Origin: Mesorhizobium loti
GTDB lineage: Bacteria; Pseudomonadota; Alphaproteobacteria; Rhizobiales; Rhizobiaceae
Direction: 5' to 3'
DNA length: 64,000 nt
Assembly: GCF_003148495.1 (NCBI RefSeq)
Contig: NZ_QGGH01000007.1
Location: 186,001 to 250,000, forward strand
In this document: positions 27,065 to 36,339 of the stretch, piece by piece
How positions within the stretch are numbered: position 1 is the first letter of the stretch
Layout: every line of letters starts with the position of its first letter
Notes under the pieces: model-generated
What the model saw: only the letters and a program-made list of their open reading frames with translations
What the model was told of the DNA's origin: nothing
Databases searched by the model: none
Program-made: the position numbers and the translations under genes

Positions 27065-29848
27065 ATGCTTGAAAAGACCTACGACGCCAAAACCGTCGAG
27101 CCGAAGATCGCCAAAGTCTGGGAAGAGGCCGACGCGTTTCGCGCCGGTGCCGGGGCCGAGGAGGGGGCCGAGGCCTTCACCATCGTCATCCCACCGCCGA
27201 ACGTTACCGGCTCGCTGCATATGGGCCACGCGCTCAACAACACGCTGCAGGACATATTGGTGCGCTTCGAGCGCATGCGTGGCAAGAATGTCTTGTGGCA
27301 ACCGGGCATGGACCATGCCGGCATCGCCACGCAGATGGTGGTCGAGCGGCAGCTTATGGAGAAGCAGATCCATCGCCGCGACCTGACCCGCGAGCAGTTC
27401 ATCGAGAAAGTGTGGGAGTGGAAGGCCGAATCCGGCGGCGCGATCTTCAACCAGCTGAAGCGGCTCGGCGCCTCGGCCGACTGGTCACGCGAACGCTTCA
27501 CCATGGATGAAGGCCTGTCCAAGGCCGTGCTCGAGGTGTTCGTCACGCTCTACAAGGAAGGGCTGATCTACAAGGACAAGCGCCTTGTGAACTGGGACCC
27601 CAAACTGTTGACCGCGATTTCCGATCTCGAGGTCGAGCAGCAGGAGGTCAACGGCAATCTCTGGCACTTCCGCTATCCCATCGAGGGCCAGGTCTTCGAC
27701 CCGGAAAACCCGAAAACCTTCATCACCGTGGCGACGACACGCCCCGAGACGATGCTGGGCGATACGGCCGTCGCGGTGCATCCCGACGACGAACGTTTCC
27801 GGCATCTGGTCGGCAAGAACATCGTTCTGCCGATCGTCGGCCGCAAGATTCCTGTGGTGGCGGATGAGTATTCCGATCCGGAGAAAGGCTCGGGCGCGGT
27901 CAAGATCACGCCGGCGCACGACTTTAACGACTTCGAGGTCGGCAAGCGCCACAAGCTGCCGGCGATCAATATCCTGACCACGGAAGCGGCGGTGAGCCTC
28001 AAGGACAATGAGGATTTCCTCGCCGGTCTCGAGGTGACGCCGGAGCGCCAGGCGGTCTGGGATGAACTCGACGGCCTCGATCGCTTCGTCGCGCGCAAGA
28101 AGATCGTCGAGCTGATGGACGAAGGCGGCTTCCTCGAAAAGGTCGAACCGCATCGCCACGCGGTGCCGCATGGCGATCGCGGCGGCGTGCCGATCGAGCC
28201 GTTCCTGACCGAGCAGTGGTATGCCAACGCGGCGGAACTGGCCAAGCCGGCGATCGCCTCGGTGCGCGAGGGCCGCACGAACTTCGTGCCGAAGAACTGG
28301 GAAAAGACCTATTTCGACTGGATGGAGAACATCCAGCCCTGGTGCATCTCGCGCCAGCTCTGGTGGGGTCACCAGATCCCGGCCTGGTACGGACCGGACG
28401 GTCGTGTCTTCGTCGAGAAGACCGAGGAAGAGGCGTTGGGCGCGGCGATCGAATATTATCTGGCGCTGGAAGGCCCATGGAAGGCCTGGGTCGAAGACAA
28501 GCTCGAGAACTACAAGCCAGGTGAGATCCTGACCCGTGACGAGGACGTGCTCGACACCTGGTTCTCGTCGGCGCTGTGGCCGTTCTCGACCTTGGGATGG
28601 CCCGATGAGACGCCCGAGCTGAAGACCTACTACCAGACCGACGTGCTGGTGACAGGCTTCGACATCATCTTCTTCTGGGTCGCCCGCATGATGATGATGG
28701 GCCTGCACTTCATGGACGAGGAGCCGTTCCACACCGTCTATGTCCATGCGCTGGTGCGCGACAAGAACGGGCAGAAGATGTCGAAGTCGAAAGGCAACGT
28801 CATCGACCCGCTCGACCTGATCGACGAATACGGCGCCGATGCGCTGCGCTTCACGCTGACGGTGATGGCGGCGCAAGGCCGCGACGTGAAGCTCGACCCG
28901 GCGCGCATCGCCGGCTATCGCAATTTCGGCACCAAGCTGTGGAACGCGACGCGTTTTGCCGAGATGAACGAGGTCGCGCGCAATGACGATTTCTGGCTGA
29001 ACGACGCCAAGCTGGCGGTCAACCGCTGGATCTTGACCGAGCTGACGCGGGCCGCGCGTGAAATCACGGACGGCATCACCTCATACCGCTTCAACGAGGC
29101 GGCGGGCGCTGCCTACCGCTTCGTCTGGAACCTGTTCTGCGACTGGTATCTGGAACTGCTGAAGCCGGTGTTCATGGGCACCGACGAGGCGGCCAAGGCC
29201 GAAAGCCGCGCCTGCGTCGCCTTCGTGCTCGACGAGATCTACAAGCTTTTGCATCCGATGATGCCGTTCATGACCGAGGAATTGTGGGCGCAGACCGCAG
29301 GCGAAGGCAAGGAACGCCCCTCACTGCTGTGCCATGCTGCATGGCCGTCGCCAGATTTCGAAGATGCCGAGGCTGCTGCCGACATCAACTGGCTGGTCGA
29401 CCTTGTCTCCGGCATCCGCTCCGTGCGCTCGGAGATGAACGTGCCGCCGGCAGCCATCGCACCGCTCGTCGTCGTCGGCGCCAATGATGTGACACGTGAA
29501 CGGCTCGTTCGCGAGGAGTCTGCGATCAAGCGGCTGGCGCGGGTCGGCGACATCTCGCTCGCCGATGTCGCGCCAAAGGGTTCGGCCCAGATCGTGCTCA
29601 ACGAGGCGACGATCTGCCTGCCGCTCGGCAGCCTGATCGATCTTGCCGCTGAGGCTGCGCGGCTGCAGAAGGAACTGGCCAAGGTGACCGAGGAAATCGC
29701 GCGCCTGCACAAGAAGCTGTCGAACGAAAGATTCGTCGCCAGCGCGCCGCCCGAGATCGTCGAAGCCGAGCGCGAAAAGCTCGCCGAATATCGCGACGCG
29801 CAGGACAAGCTTTCGGTGGCTTTGACCAGGGTTCGCGATGCCGGTTGA
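27065..29848 (+). CDS. valS: Valyl-tRNA synthetase
   Basis: This 927-residue class I synthetase charges tRNA-Val with valine. It has HIGH-type HMGH in GSLHMGHALNN, the editing domain (TTRPETMLGDTAVAVHP), KMSKS in KMSKSKGN, an anticodon-binding helical domain and a C-terminal coiled coil (AARLQKELAKVTEEIARLHKKL). The ATG at 27065 matches the usual start (MLEKTYD); the frame opens earlier at 26996. Confidence 0.97.
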   Translation: MLEKTYDAKTVEPKIAKVWEEADAFRAGAGAEEGAEAFTIVIPPPNVTGSLHMGHALNNTLQDILVRFERMRGKNVLWQPGMDHAGIATQMVVERQLMEKQIHRRDLTREQFIEKVWEWKAESGGAIFNQLKRLGASADWSRERFTMDEGLSKAVLEVFVTLYKEGLIYKDKRLVNWDPKLLTAISDLEVEQQEVNGNLWHFRYPIEGQVFDPENPKTFITVATTRPETMLGDTAVAVHPDDERFRHLVGKNIVLPIVGRKIPVVADEYSDPEKGSGAVKITPAHDFNDFEVGKRHKLPAINILTTEAAVSLKDNEDFLAGLEVTPERQAVWDELDGLDRFVARKKIVELMDEGGFLEKVEPHRHAVPHGDRGGVPIEPFLTEQWYANAAELAKPAIASVREGRTNFVPKNWEKTYFDWMENIQPWCISRQLWWGHQIPAWYGPDGRVFVEKTEEEALGAAIEYYLALEGPWKAWVEDKLENYKPGEILTRDEDVLDTWFSSALWPFSTLGWPDETPELKTYYQTDVLVTGFDIIFFWVARMMMMGLHFMDEEPFHTVYVHALVRDKNGQKMSKSKGNVIDPLDLIDEYGADALRFTLTVMAAQGRDVKLDPARIAGYRNFGTKLWNATRFAEMNEVARNDDFWLNDAKLAVNRWILTELTRAAREITDGITSYRFNEAAGAAYRFVWNLFCDWYLELLKPVFMGTDEAAKAESRACVAFVLDEIYKLLHPMMPFMTEELWAQTAGEGKERPSLLCHAAWPSPDFEDAEAAADINWLVDLVSGIRSVRSEMNVPPAAIAPLVVVGANDVTRERLVREESAIKRLARVGDISLADVAPKGSAQIVLNEATICLPLGSLIDLAAEAARLQKELAKVTEEIARLHKKLSNERFVASAPPEIVEAEREKLAEYRDAQDKLSVALTRVRDAG

Positions 29849-29907
29849 GGGTGGATTCGAGAGACTTTAGTTCTCTCTAAAATGGCGGTATTTTGCCTGG
29901 AAAATAG

Positions 29908-29973
29908 GCATTCCGTTGCGTTAATGTTGACGTAAACGGAAGTTTTAGCCCCATTGTTGCCATAATGTAACAA
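29908..29973 (+). promoter_or_regulatory. Conserved upstream block, copy A (before first FadL-type gene)
   Basis: This block is about 85% identical to 31572-31638, including TTGACGTAA, CGGAAGTTTT and ATTGTTGCCATAATGTAACA. It lies 280 bases before the start of the first gene. A second shared block (TGTACGTGTACGC, GTTGTTGC, GAATTGGTTCT) runs from about 30120 to the ATG. Strong conservation outside coding sequence points to shared regulation. The rest of 29849-30206 holds no gene. Confidence 0.6.
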
Positions 29974-30206
29974 TGGGGCCGTATACCCCGCAAAACACCC
30001 TCTTCTAGAGCCGTTTTGCACAAATTTGCCGATTTTACTGATCCATTTGCACCCAAATGCCGAGTTTTCGGTCTTATTGGGAACGTCGGAACTTTGCCGA
30101 AAACGCACTCTGATCAACTGTACGTGTACGCTTCTAGAATTCGTTGTTGCACCGTTAACCTGAATTGGTTCTAGCTCGATGCACTAGTTATTCGGGGAGG
30201 ACATTC

Positions 30207-31493
30207 ATGAACAATCTGCGTCTGAAAGCACTGCTGGGGGCAGGGTGCTTTTCGCTGGCTTTGATGGGCTCAGTGCACGCTGGCGGTTTCTCGCGCGGCT
30301 CGGCCGACACCGACATTATTTTTGAAGACGGCAACTTCAACATGCGTACAAGCGTGACGTATGTTTCGCCGCATCGCGAATTCACCAAGAACCCGAATCC
30401 AGCGCTCGTCGGCACTGAATACACAGACGATTACGTTATCCCGTCCGCCGCGGTGAAGTTCAATCTCACCGACAATTTCCGCTGCGCCGGGACCATGGTC
30501 GACAACAATGGTGGTTCGACCACTTATGATTTCCCGAAGGTGAGCGGCAAATTGGCCGAGGAGTTTACCACCAACGAAAAAGCGGTGACCTGCGGCGTTA
30601 AATTTAGCCTTGGACGCGGCAATCTGTGGCTTCTGGGCGGTGGGTTTGTCGAAAATCTTGATTACAACCGAGTGAATGCGCTTGGTTCTCTTCCGGGTAA
30701 CGTCGTGCTGCCGAATGCAAACCTCGAGCTGGCGGGGCAGGATTATGGCTATCGCCTCGGGGTGGCGTATGACATTCCTGAGATAGCCTTGCGGGCTCAA
30801 CTTATGTACCGGTCCGGAACCAGCTATGGTGCAGACGGGAACCTGACCGTGCCGACGGCGGCATTGCTGGGTGCGCAGGCCAAGCAATTGCAGGCAGCCG
30901 CTGTAGCTGCCCTGGGGCAGGGCAATATACCGCTTGCCCAGCAGTTGGGTGCGCAAGCAGCAGCGACGCTGCAGCAAGCCTATCTCGCCGCCGCCAATGG
31001 CTTGGACACGACGGCGCCTGCCACGGGAACCGGCAATCTACCCCAGAGTGTTGAATTGAAACTTCAGTCTGGCATCGCGCCTGGCTGGCTGGCTTTTGGT
31101 TCGGTGAAATGGATGGACTGGAGCGTTCAGCAGGCGTTGATCGTAAACTCCCCCATAACCAACACTATCGATACTTATAACTGGAAGGACGGATGGACCG
31201 TCACCGGCGGCGTCGGGCACGCGTTTACGGAGCGCCTCTCTGGTCTTGTCAGCCTGACCTGGGATCAGGGCGTTGGGACTGGTTGGGATCTGACGAGCGA
31301 CACCTATACGCTCGGCATCGGCGGCTCCTACAAGGACGGGATCGGCGGAGAATTGCGCGGCGGCGTTGGTTTGAGCTATCTGACATCTGCAACCGAGACG
31401 CAATACGCGGAAGTTCCGGGCGTATCCGGGAACCAGGCCGTTAAGGCTGGCTATGCTGTTGCGCTGAACCTGGGCTACGCCCTGAAGTGGTAA
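30207..31493 (+). CDS. FadL-type (OMPP1/TodX) outer membrane transport protein
   Basis: The 428-residue protein has a cleaved signal (LKALLGAGCFSLALMGSVHA), then a beta-barrel with FadL landmarks (LELKLQSGIAPGWLAFGSVKW) and a C-terminal aromatic residue (Trp). FadL channels take up hydrophobic molecules such as long-chain fatty acids; the substrate here is unknown. An Ala/Gln-rich insert lies at about residues 218-265. GGGGAGG precedes the ATG. The paralogue at 31861 shares the signal peptide almost exactly. Confidence 0.88.
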   Translation: MNNLRLKALLGAGCFSLALMGSVHAGGFSRGSADTDIIFEDGNFNMRTSVTYVSPHREFTKNPNPALVGTEYTDDYVIPSAAVKFNLTDNFRCAGTMVDNNGGSTTYDFPKVSGKLAEEFTTNEKAVTCGVKFSLGRGNLWLLGGGFVENLDYNRVNALGSLPGNVVLPNANLELAGQDYGYRLGVAYDIPEIALRAQLMYRSGTSYGADGNLTVPTAALLGAQAKQLQAAAVAALGQGNIPLAQQLGAQAAATLQQAYLAAANGLDTTAPATGTGNLPQSVELKLQSGIAPGWLAFGSVKWMDWSVQQALIVNSPITNTIDTYNWKDGWTVTGGVGHAFTERLSGLVSLTWDQGVGTGWDLTSDTYTLGIGGSYKDGIGGELRGGVGLSYLTSATETQYAEVPGVSGNQAVKAGYAVALNLGYALKW

Positions 31494-31508
31494 GCTCTTT
31501 TGTATGTT

Positions 31509-31537
31509 AAAAAGGCCGGGCACCGCCCGGCCTTTTT
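31509..31537 (+). terminator. Rho-independent terminator after first FadL-type gene
   Basis: The stem AAAAAGGCCGGGC pairs with GCCCGGCCTTTTT around an ACC loop and ends in five T, starting 15 bases after the stop. A near-identical one follows the second paralogue. Confidence 0.92.
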
Positions 31538-31571
31538 GTTGCCTTGCCGACTTCGAAGAACCTTCAAACGG

Positions 31572-31638
31572 GGCACTCCGGTGCGTTGCTGTTGACGTAA
31601 GCGGAAGTTTTTGCCGTATTGTTGCCATAATGTAACAG
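31572..31638 (+). promoter_or_regulatory. Conserved upstream block, copy B (before second FadL-type gene)
   Basis: This is the paralogue of 29908-29973, 269 bases before the second gene. It shares TTGACGTAA, GCGGAAGTTTTT and ATTGTTGCCATAATGTAACA. The second shared block (TGTACGTGTACGCC, AATTGGTTCTTGC, AATTCGGGGAGAG) leads to the ATG. The interval 31494-31860 otherwise holds only the terminator. Confidence 0.6.
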
Positions 31639-31860
31639 CGGGCAGGCCGGCTATCGAAGGTATCATTTTTGAGCGGTTCGGGCGGATTTTCCTTGGTTTC
31701 TTGCCAATGCATGCGCGCAGACGGGTGCTTTTAGACTCGGTGGCATCAGGTTGAAAATGCGCTCCGCGAATATGTACGTGTACGCCCCTTGAAATCGTTG
31801 TTGCGTCACCTAGGCGAATTGGTTCTTGCTTGGGTTGTGCTCGAATTCGGGGAGAGACTC

Positions 31861-33081
31861 ATGAACAATCTGCGTCTGAAAGCGCTGCTGGGGGCAGGGT
31901 GCTTTTCGCTGGCTTTGATCGGAACGGCGATCGGCCCGGCGCATGCCGGCGGCCTGGAGCGCGGTGGCTACGACATCGACCTGCTGTTTGATCCGGCACC
32001 GTTCGCTTCAGACGTTGGTGCGACTTACGTTATGCCGCAACGTGATCTCAAAAACGCGGTGGATACATCCGGTGGAGGGCTGACGGGCAAGAGCTCGGCC
32101 CGTAACACCGAGGGCTACTGGGTGCCCTATGTTGGCTTCAAGGCCTCGCTTGGTCATGATGTCGACTGTCTGGTGGATTATTCGCAGCCATGGGGGGCCA
32201 GTTCCAACCCCGGCATCTGGAACGGCTCCTATTCCAACATCAACACCCAAATCAAAAGCAACAACTATGCTGGCACCTGCTCCTACAAGATGGATGTCGG
32301 CAAGGGGCAGCTTCGCTTTATTGGCGGCGTGTTCTACCAGGAGGTCTATGGCTTCAAGGAGAGCTATGCCAGCCCGGCTCTAGGCACTACGCTTGGCCGG
32401 GTGGATCTCGATAGCAGTGGCTGGGGTTGGCGCGCCGGCATCGCCTACGAAATTCCGGACATCGCGCTGCGCGCCAGCCTCGTCTACAATTCGCAGGTGA
32501 AGCTCGACAATATCGCGGGTACTCTGAACATCGGTGGCAGCATCGCTGACATCTATGCTCCGACGGAGTCGATGCCGGATTCGTTGGAACTGAAATTGCA
32601 GTCTGGCATTGCGCCCGGTTGGCTCGCCTTCGGTTCGATCAAATGGGTTAATTGGAGTGTGCTGCAGAGCGTTCCGATTTGCTCGCAGGCGACCAAGCCT
32701 CTTGGATGCACAACGGTTTCCCCATATCCGATCAGGTTGACGTCGCTCGACCTGATGTACCGTGATGGTTGGACGGTTACCGCCGGCATTGGTCACCAAT
32801 TCAATGAGCAATGGAGCGGCGCCGCGCAGATTTCGTGGGATCGTGGCACGTCGCATGGCTACGGCGACCAGACCGATACCTGGACGTTCGGCGGCGGTGT
32901 TGCCTACACGCCAAGACCCAATATCGAACTGCGTCTCGCCGGCGCTGTCGGAGTGCTAACCAGCGGCCATTCTGGAGTGCTGGTTGATGGCAATGGCTAT
33001 CCAGCCGGCACTGACGTCAGCTACGATTTCGGCAATGATCTGGTCACTGCGATTTCCGGTGGTCTCAAGATCAAGTTCTAA
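31861..33081 (+). CDS. FadL-type (OMPP1/TodX) outer membrane transport protein, paralogue
   Basis: The 406-residue barrel protein has a signal peptide (LKALLGAGCFSLALIGTA, cleavage after AHA) and FadL hallmark LELKLQSGIAPGWLAFGSIKW. The first 19 residues match its neighbour almost exactly while the mature barrels have diverged, and two Cys (ICSQATKPLGC) sit in an extracellular-loop position. It probably has a different ligand. Its own promoter and terminator show it is a separate transcription unit. Confidence 0.88.
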   Translation: MNNLRLKALLGAGCFSLALIGTAIGPAHAGGLERGGYDIDLLFDPAPFASDVGATYVMPQRDLKNAVDTSGGGLTGKSSARNTEGYWVPYVGFKASLGHDVDCLVDYSQPWGASSNPGIWNGSYSNINTQIKSNNYAGTCSYKMDVGKGQLRFIGGVFYQEVYGFKESYASPALGTTLGRVDLDSSGWGWRAGIAYEIPDIALRASLVYNSQVKLDNIAGTLNIGGSIADIYAPTESMPDSLELKLQSGIAPGWLAFGSIKWVNWSVLQSVPICSQATKPLGCTTVSPYPIRLTSLDLMYRDGWTVTAGIGHQFNEQWSGAAQISWDRGTSHGYGDQTDTWTFGGGVAYTPRPNIELRLAGAVGVLTSGHSGVLVDGNGYPAGTDVSYDFGNDLVTAISGGLKIKF

Positions 33082-33100
33082 GCTTTTGAAAATTTAGACG

Positions 33101-33126
33101 AAAGGCCGGGCAACGCCCGGCCTTTT
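33101..33126 (+). terminator. Rho-independent terminator after second FadL-type gene
   Basis: AAAGGCCGGGC pairs with GCCCGGCCTTTT around an AAC loop, 19 bases after the stop. It is nearly the same hairpin as that at 31509. Confidence 0.9.
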
Positions 33127-33370
33127 CTATTGAGCTGGCATTGCCTGCGATCCTCTCATCCAAGCGGCGTTGCATATTAGCCGCACCGCTTTCGCCTCGT
33201 GCGATTGTGACGTTTTGGCAACACTTTCTGAACAACCCCTGCGCTAGAAGTCAGGCTGAAGAAATTGCCCATTTCCCGCCATAAACCCGGCGCACCTCGA
33301 TCTTGTCTCGGGACACGCGCCAAAAGGCTCGGCGATGGGGCAGGCCGCACCGCCCGCGGCAAGGAAGAGT

Positions 33371-35095
33371 ATGGACGCCAAAGTCGTTTCCAAGGCCAAG
33401 CTCCCCAGCCGCTATGTGACCGTCGGTCCGGCGCGTGCGCCGCACCGTTCCTATCTCTATGCGATGGGCTTGTCGGCGGCCGAGATCGCGCAGCCGCTGG
33501 TCGGCGTCGCGTCCTGCTGGAATGAGGCGGCACCCTGCAACATCTCGCTGATGCGTCAGGCGCAGGTGGTCAAGAAAGGCGTCGCGGCCGCCAGCGGCAC
33601 GCCGCGCGAATTCTGCACCATCACCGTCACCGACGGCATCGCCATGGGCCACCAGGGCATGAAGTCGTCGCTGGTGTCGCGCGAGGTCATCGCCGATTCG
33701 GTCGAGCTCACCATGCGCGGCCATTGCTACGATGCGCTGGTTGGCCTGGCCGGCTGCGACAAGTCGCTGCCCGGTATGATGATGGCCATGGTGCGTCTCA
33801 ACGTGCCGTCGATCTTCATCTATGGCGGCTCGATCTTGCCCGGCAGCTATCGCGGCCGCCAGATCACCGTGCAGGACGTGTTCGAGGCGGTCGGCCAGCA
33901 TTCGGTCGGCACGATCGACGATGCCGAACTGCTTGAAATCGAGCAGGCCGCCTGTCCGTCGGCCGGCTCCTGCGGCGCCCAGTTCACCGCCAACACCATG
34001 GCCACCGTTGCCGAGGCGATCGGCCTGGCGCTGCCCTATTCCTGCGGCGCGCCGGCACCCTACGAGATGCGCGACCGTTTCAATTTCGCCTCGGGCGAAA
34101 AGATCATGGAGCTGATCGCGAAAAATATCCGGCCGCGCGACATCGTCACGCTGAAGGCGCTGGAGAATGCGGCGACCGTGGTGTCGGCAACCGGCGGCTC
34201 GACCAACGCAGCACTGCATCTGCCGGCGATCGCGCACGAGGCCGGCATCAAGTTCGACCTGTTCGACGTGGCGAAAATCTTCGAGAAGACGCCTTACATC
34301 GCCGACCTTAAGCCGGGCGGCAAATATGTCGCCAAGGACATGTTCGAGGCCGGCGGTATTCCGCTGTTGATGAAGACGCTGCTCGACAACGGTTATCTGC
34401 ATGGCGACTGCCTGACTGTGACTGGCCGCACTTTGGCCGAAAACATGCAGCACGTTGCCTGGAATGAACATCAGGATGTGGTCCGCCCGGCCAACAGACC
34501 CATTACCCAAACCGGCGGCGTCGTGGGCTTGAAGGGAAACCTTGCCCCCGAAGGCGCGATCGTGAAGGTCGCGGGCATGGCGGAGTTGAAGTTCTCCGGC
34601 CCGGCACGCTGCTTCGATTCGGAAGAGGAATGTTTCGAGGCGGTGACGCATCGCAACTACAGGGAAGGCGAGGTTCTCGTCATCCGCTACGAAGGGCCGC
34701 GCGGCGGCCCTGGCATGCGCGAGATGCTGTCGACGACGGCGGCGCTCTACGGCCAGGGCATGGGAGGCAAGGTGGCGCTGATCACCGACGGGCGCTTCTC
34801 GGGCGCGACGCGCGGTTTCTGCATCGGCCATGTCGGCCCCGAGGCAGCCGTGGGCGGTCCGATCGGGCTGCTCAGGGATGGCGACGTGATCTCGATCGAC
34901 GCGGTGAACGGCACGATCGACGTGGCGTTGTCCGATAGCGAACTGGCGGCGAGGGCAAAGACATGGAAGGCGCGCACGACAGACTATCAGTCGGGCGCGA
35001 TATGGAAATATGCACAGACGGTAGGGCCGGCGCGCGATGGCGCGGTGACCCATCCGGGCGGTGCGAAAGAAACACATTGCTATGCGGACATCTGA
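33371..35095 (+). CDS. ilvD: Dihydroxy-acid dehydratase
   Basis: The 574-residue enzyme catalyses the third shared step of valine, leucine and isoleucine synthesis using an Fe-S cluster. Conserved Cys lie in SCWNEAAPCN, GCDKSLPG and CPSAGSCG; TDGRFSGATRG is near the C-terminus. The ATG at 33371 gives the standard length. Its 3' end overlaps the exoR start by 14 nt. Related Edd or sugar-acid dehydratases exist, but the order of motifs fits IlvD. Confidence 0.93.
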   Translation: MDAKVVSKAKLPSRYVTVGPARAPHRSYLYAMGLSAAEIAQPLVGVASCWNEAAPCNISLMRQAQVVKKGVAAASGTPREFCTITVTDGIAMGHQGMKSSLVSREVIADSVELTMRGHCYDALVGLAGCDKSLPGMMMAMVRLNVPSIFIYGGSILPGSYRGRQITVQDVFEAVGQHSVGTIDDAELLEIEQAACPSAGSCGAQFTANTMATVAEAIGLALPYSCGAPAPYEMRDRFNFASGEKIMELIAKNIRPRDIVTLKALENAATVVSATGGSTNAALHLPAIAHEAGIKFDLFDVAKIFEKTPYIADLKPGGKYVAKDMFEAGGIPLLMKTLLDNGYLHGDCLTVTGRTLAENMQHVAWNEHQDVVRPANRPITQTGGVVGLKGNLAPEGAIVKVAGMAELKFSGPARCFDSEEECFEAVTHRNYREGEVLVIRYEGPRGGPGMREMLSTTAALYGQGMGGKVALITDGRFSGATRGFCIGHVGPEAAVGGPIGLLRDGDVISIDAVNGTIDVALSDSELAARAKTWKARTTDYQSGAIWKYAQTVGPARDGAVTHPGGAKETHCYADI

Positions 35096-35921
35096 GTTGT
35101 TGAGGTCGTCTGTCTTTTCGGCACTGGTCGTGATCGCCACTTTTGGCGCGACCTTTGGCCGCGTGGGCCAGGCTATGGCCTTCGACGACAAGGTGTTCGA
35201 CGACAAGACCGGCGTGAAGCCGCAATCCAGCCCCTGGGCGGTGTTCCAGTTCGGCTTCTCCGCCTACAAGAACGGCCACAAGGAACAGGCCGCCGAGGCC
35301 TACAAATACGCCGCAGAGAACGGCCAGATCGGCGCCACCTGGAAGCTTGCGCGGATGTATGCCGAGGGCGATGGCGTGGCGCGCGACGACTATGAGGCGT
35401 TCAAGTTCTTCTCGGAGATCGTCGACCAGGATGTCGAACCCGGCTCGCCCGAGGAAAGCTATGTCTCCGATGCGCTGGTGGCGCTTGGCGACTATCTGCG
35501 CAAGGGCATTCCCGGCAGCCCGGTCACCGAGAACGAGGTCGCGGCCCAGGAATATTACATGCGCGCCGCCGCCAACTATCGCAATCCGAACGCGCAGTTC
35601 GAAATGGGGCAGATGTTCCTGAAGGGCGAGGGCGGCGTGAAGGCCAGCGTCAAGCAGGCCGGGCGCTGGTTCCAGCTTGCCGCCGAGAAGGGTCATGCCG
35701 GCGCCCAGGCGACGCTGGGCCACCTGTTGTTCCAGAGCGGCAAGATCGTTCGAGGCCTGGCGATGATGACGGCAGCGCTCGAACGCGCTTCGCCGGCCGA
35801 TCAGCCCTGGATTCGCGGTATGCAGGAGGAGGCATTCGCCACCGCCGGCGAGGCCGACCGCCGCACCGCGATCTCGCTGGCGGATGATATCCTCACCAAG
35901 GGCGGCAACGCGGACCAGTAG
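35082..35921 (+). CDS. exoR: ExoR, periplasmic Sel1-repeat regulator
   Basis: The 279-residue protein has a signal peptide (cleavage near QAMA) and several Sel1-type repeats (KLARMYAEGDGVARDDYEAF, QFEMGQMFLKGEGG, ATLGHLLFQSG). It matches ExoR of rhizobia, including LRKGIPGSPV. In Sinorhizobium ExoR binds and restrains the sensor kinase ExoS, controlling exopolysaccharide and motility. It starts within the end of ilvD, implying coupled translation. Confidence 0.85.
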   Translation: MRTSELLRSSVFSALVVIATFGATFGRVGQAMAFDDKVFDDKTGVKPQSSPWAVFQFGFSAYKNGHKEQAAEAYKYAAENGQIGATWKLARMYAEGDGVARDDYEAFKFFSEIVDQDVEPGSPEESYVSDALVALGDYLRKGIPGSPVTENEVAAQEYYMRAAANYRNPNAQFEMGQMFLKGEGGVKASVKQAGRWFQLAAEKGHAGAQATLGHLLFQSGKIVRGLAMMTAALERASPADQPWIRGMQEEAFATAGEADRRTAISLADDILTKGGNADQ

Positions 35922-35969
35922 TCTCGCGGCCGCGCTGGTTTCGCCAAAAGCACTCGATTTCGATCTTGA

Positions 35970-36248
35970 TCAGTTCTCGGTCGGCTCCGTCGGCACCATG
36001 CTGGGAGCCGGCGTTGAGATCGGCGTGACGTGCAGGTGCGGCGCCATCGTGTTTGCGGGGCAGCTGTCCCCAACCTTCGTCCACGAGGTGTTGTTGAGCA
36101 CCATGTCGCAGCGGGCCAGATGGCTCTGCTCGGCAACCGTCAGGCAGGCGACCTGGCCAAGCTGGTAGGATTTTCCATTGGCCAGGCATTCCTGGTCGGC
36201 AAGCGCCGCCGCAGAGCGGCCATGGCAAATGCCAGGCCGATCGGACAA
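35970..36248 (-). CDS. Small Cys-containing, probably exported protein; possible frameshift in its signal peptide
   Basis: This 92-residue frame has four Cys in its core (DQECLANGKSYQLGQVAC, ARCDMVLNN, GDSCPAN). In another frame just upstream, an ATG at 36262 reads TIRFSLCPIGLAFAMAAL, a typical signal peptide. Joining it to ALADQEC would need a shift of one or two bases near 36215-36225 (CTGCGGCGGCGCTT). The natural product is probably a secreted protein of about 90 residues; its function is unknown. Confidence 0.5.
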   Translation of the reverse strand: MSDRPGICHGRSAAALADQECLANGKSYQLGQVACLTVAEQSHLARCDMVLNNTSWTKVGDSCPANTMAPHLHVTPISTPAPSMVPTEPTEN

Positions 36249-36339
36249 AGAGAAAATCGAATGGTCATGGGAACCCCAGCCGCCATGCTGGCCCGCAATG
36301 AACGGCGCGAAATGTGGCGATATGAGGGTTTAGCCGCTG

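Noticed and set aside
27485..28876. 463-codon frame antisense to valS
   Set aside because: Overlaps the catalytic core of valS; no domain seen.
33251..35206. 651-codon frame antisense to ilvD
   Set aside because: Shadow frame of a well-supported enzyme.
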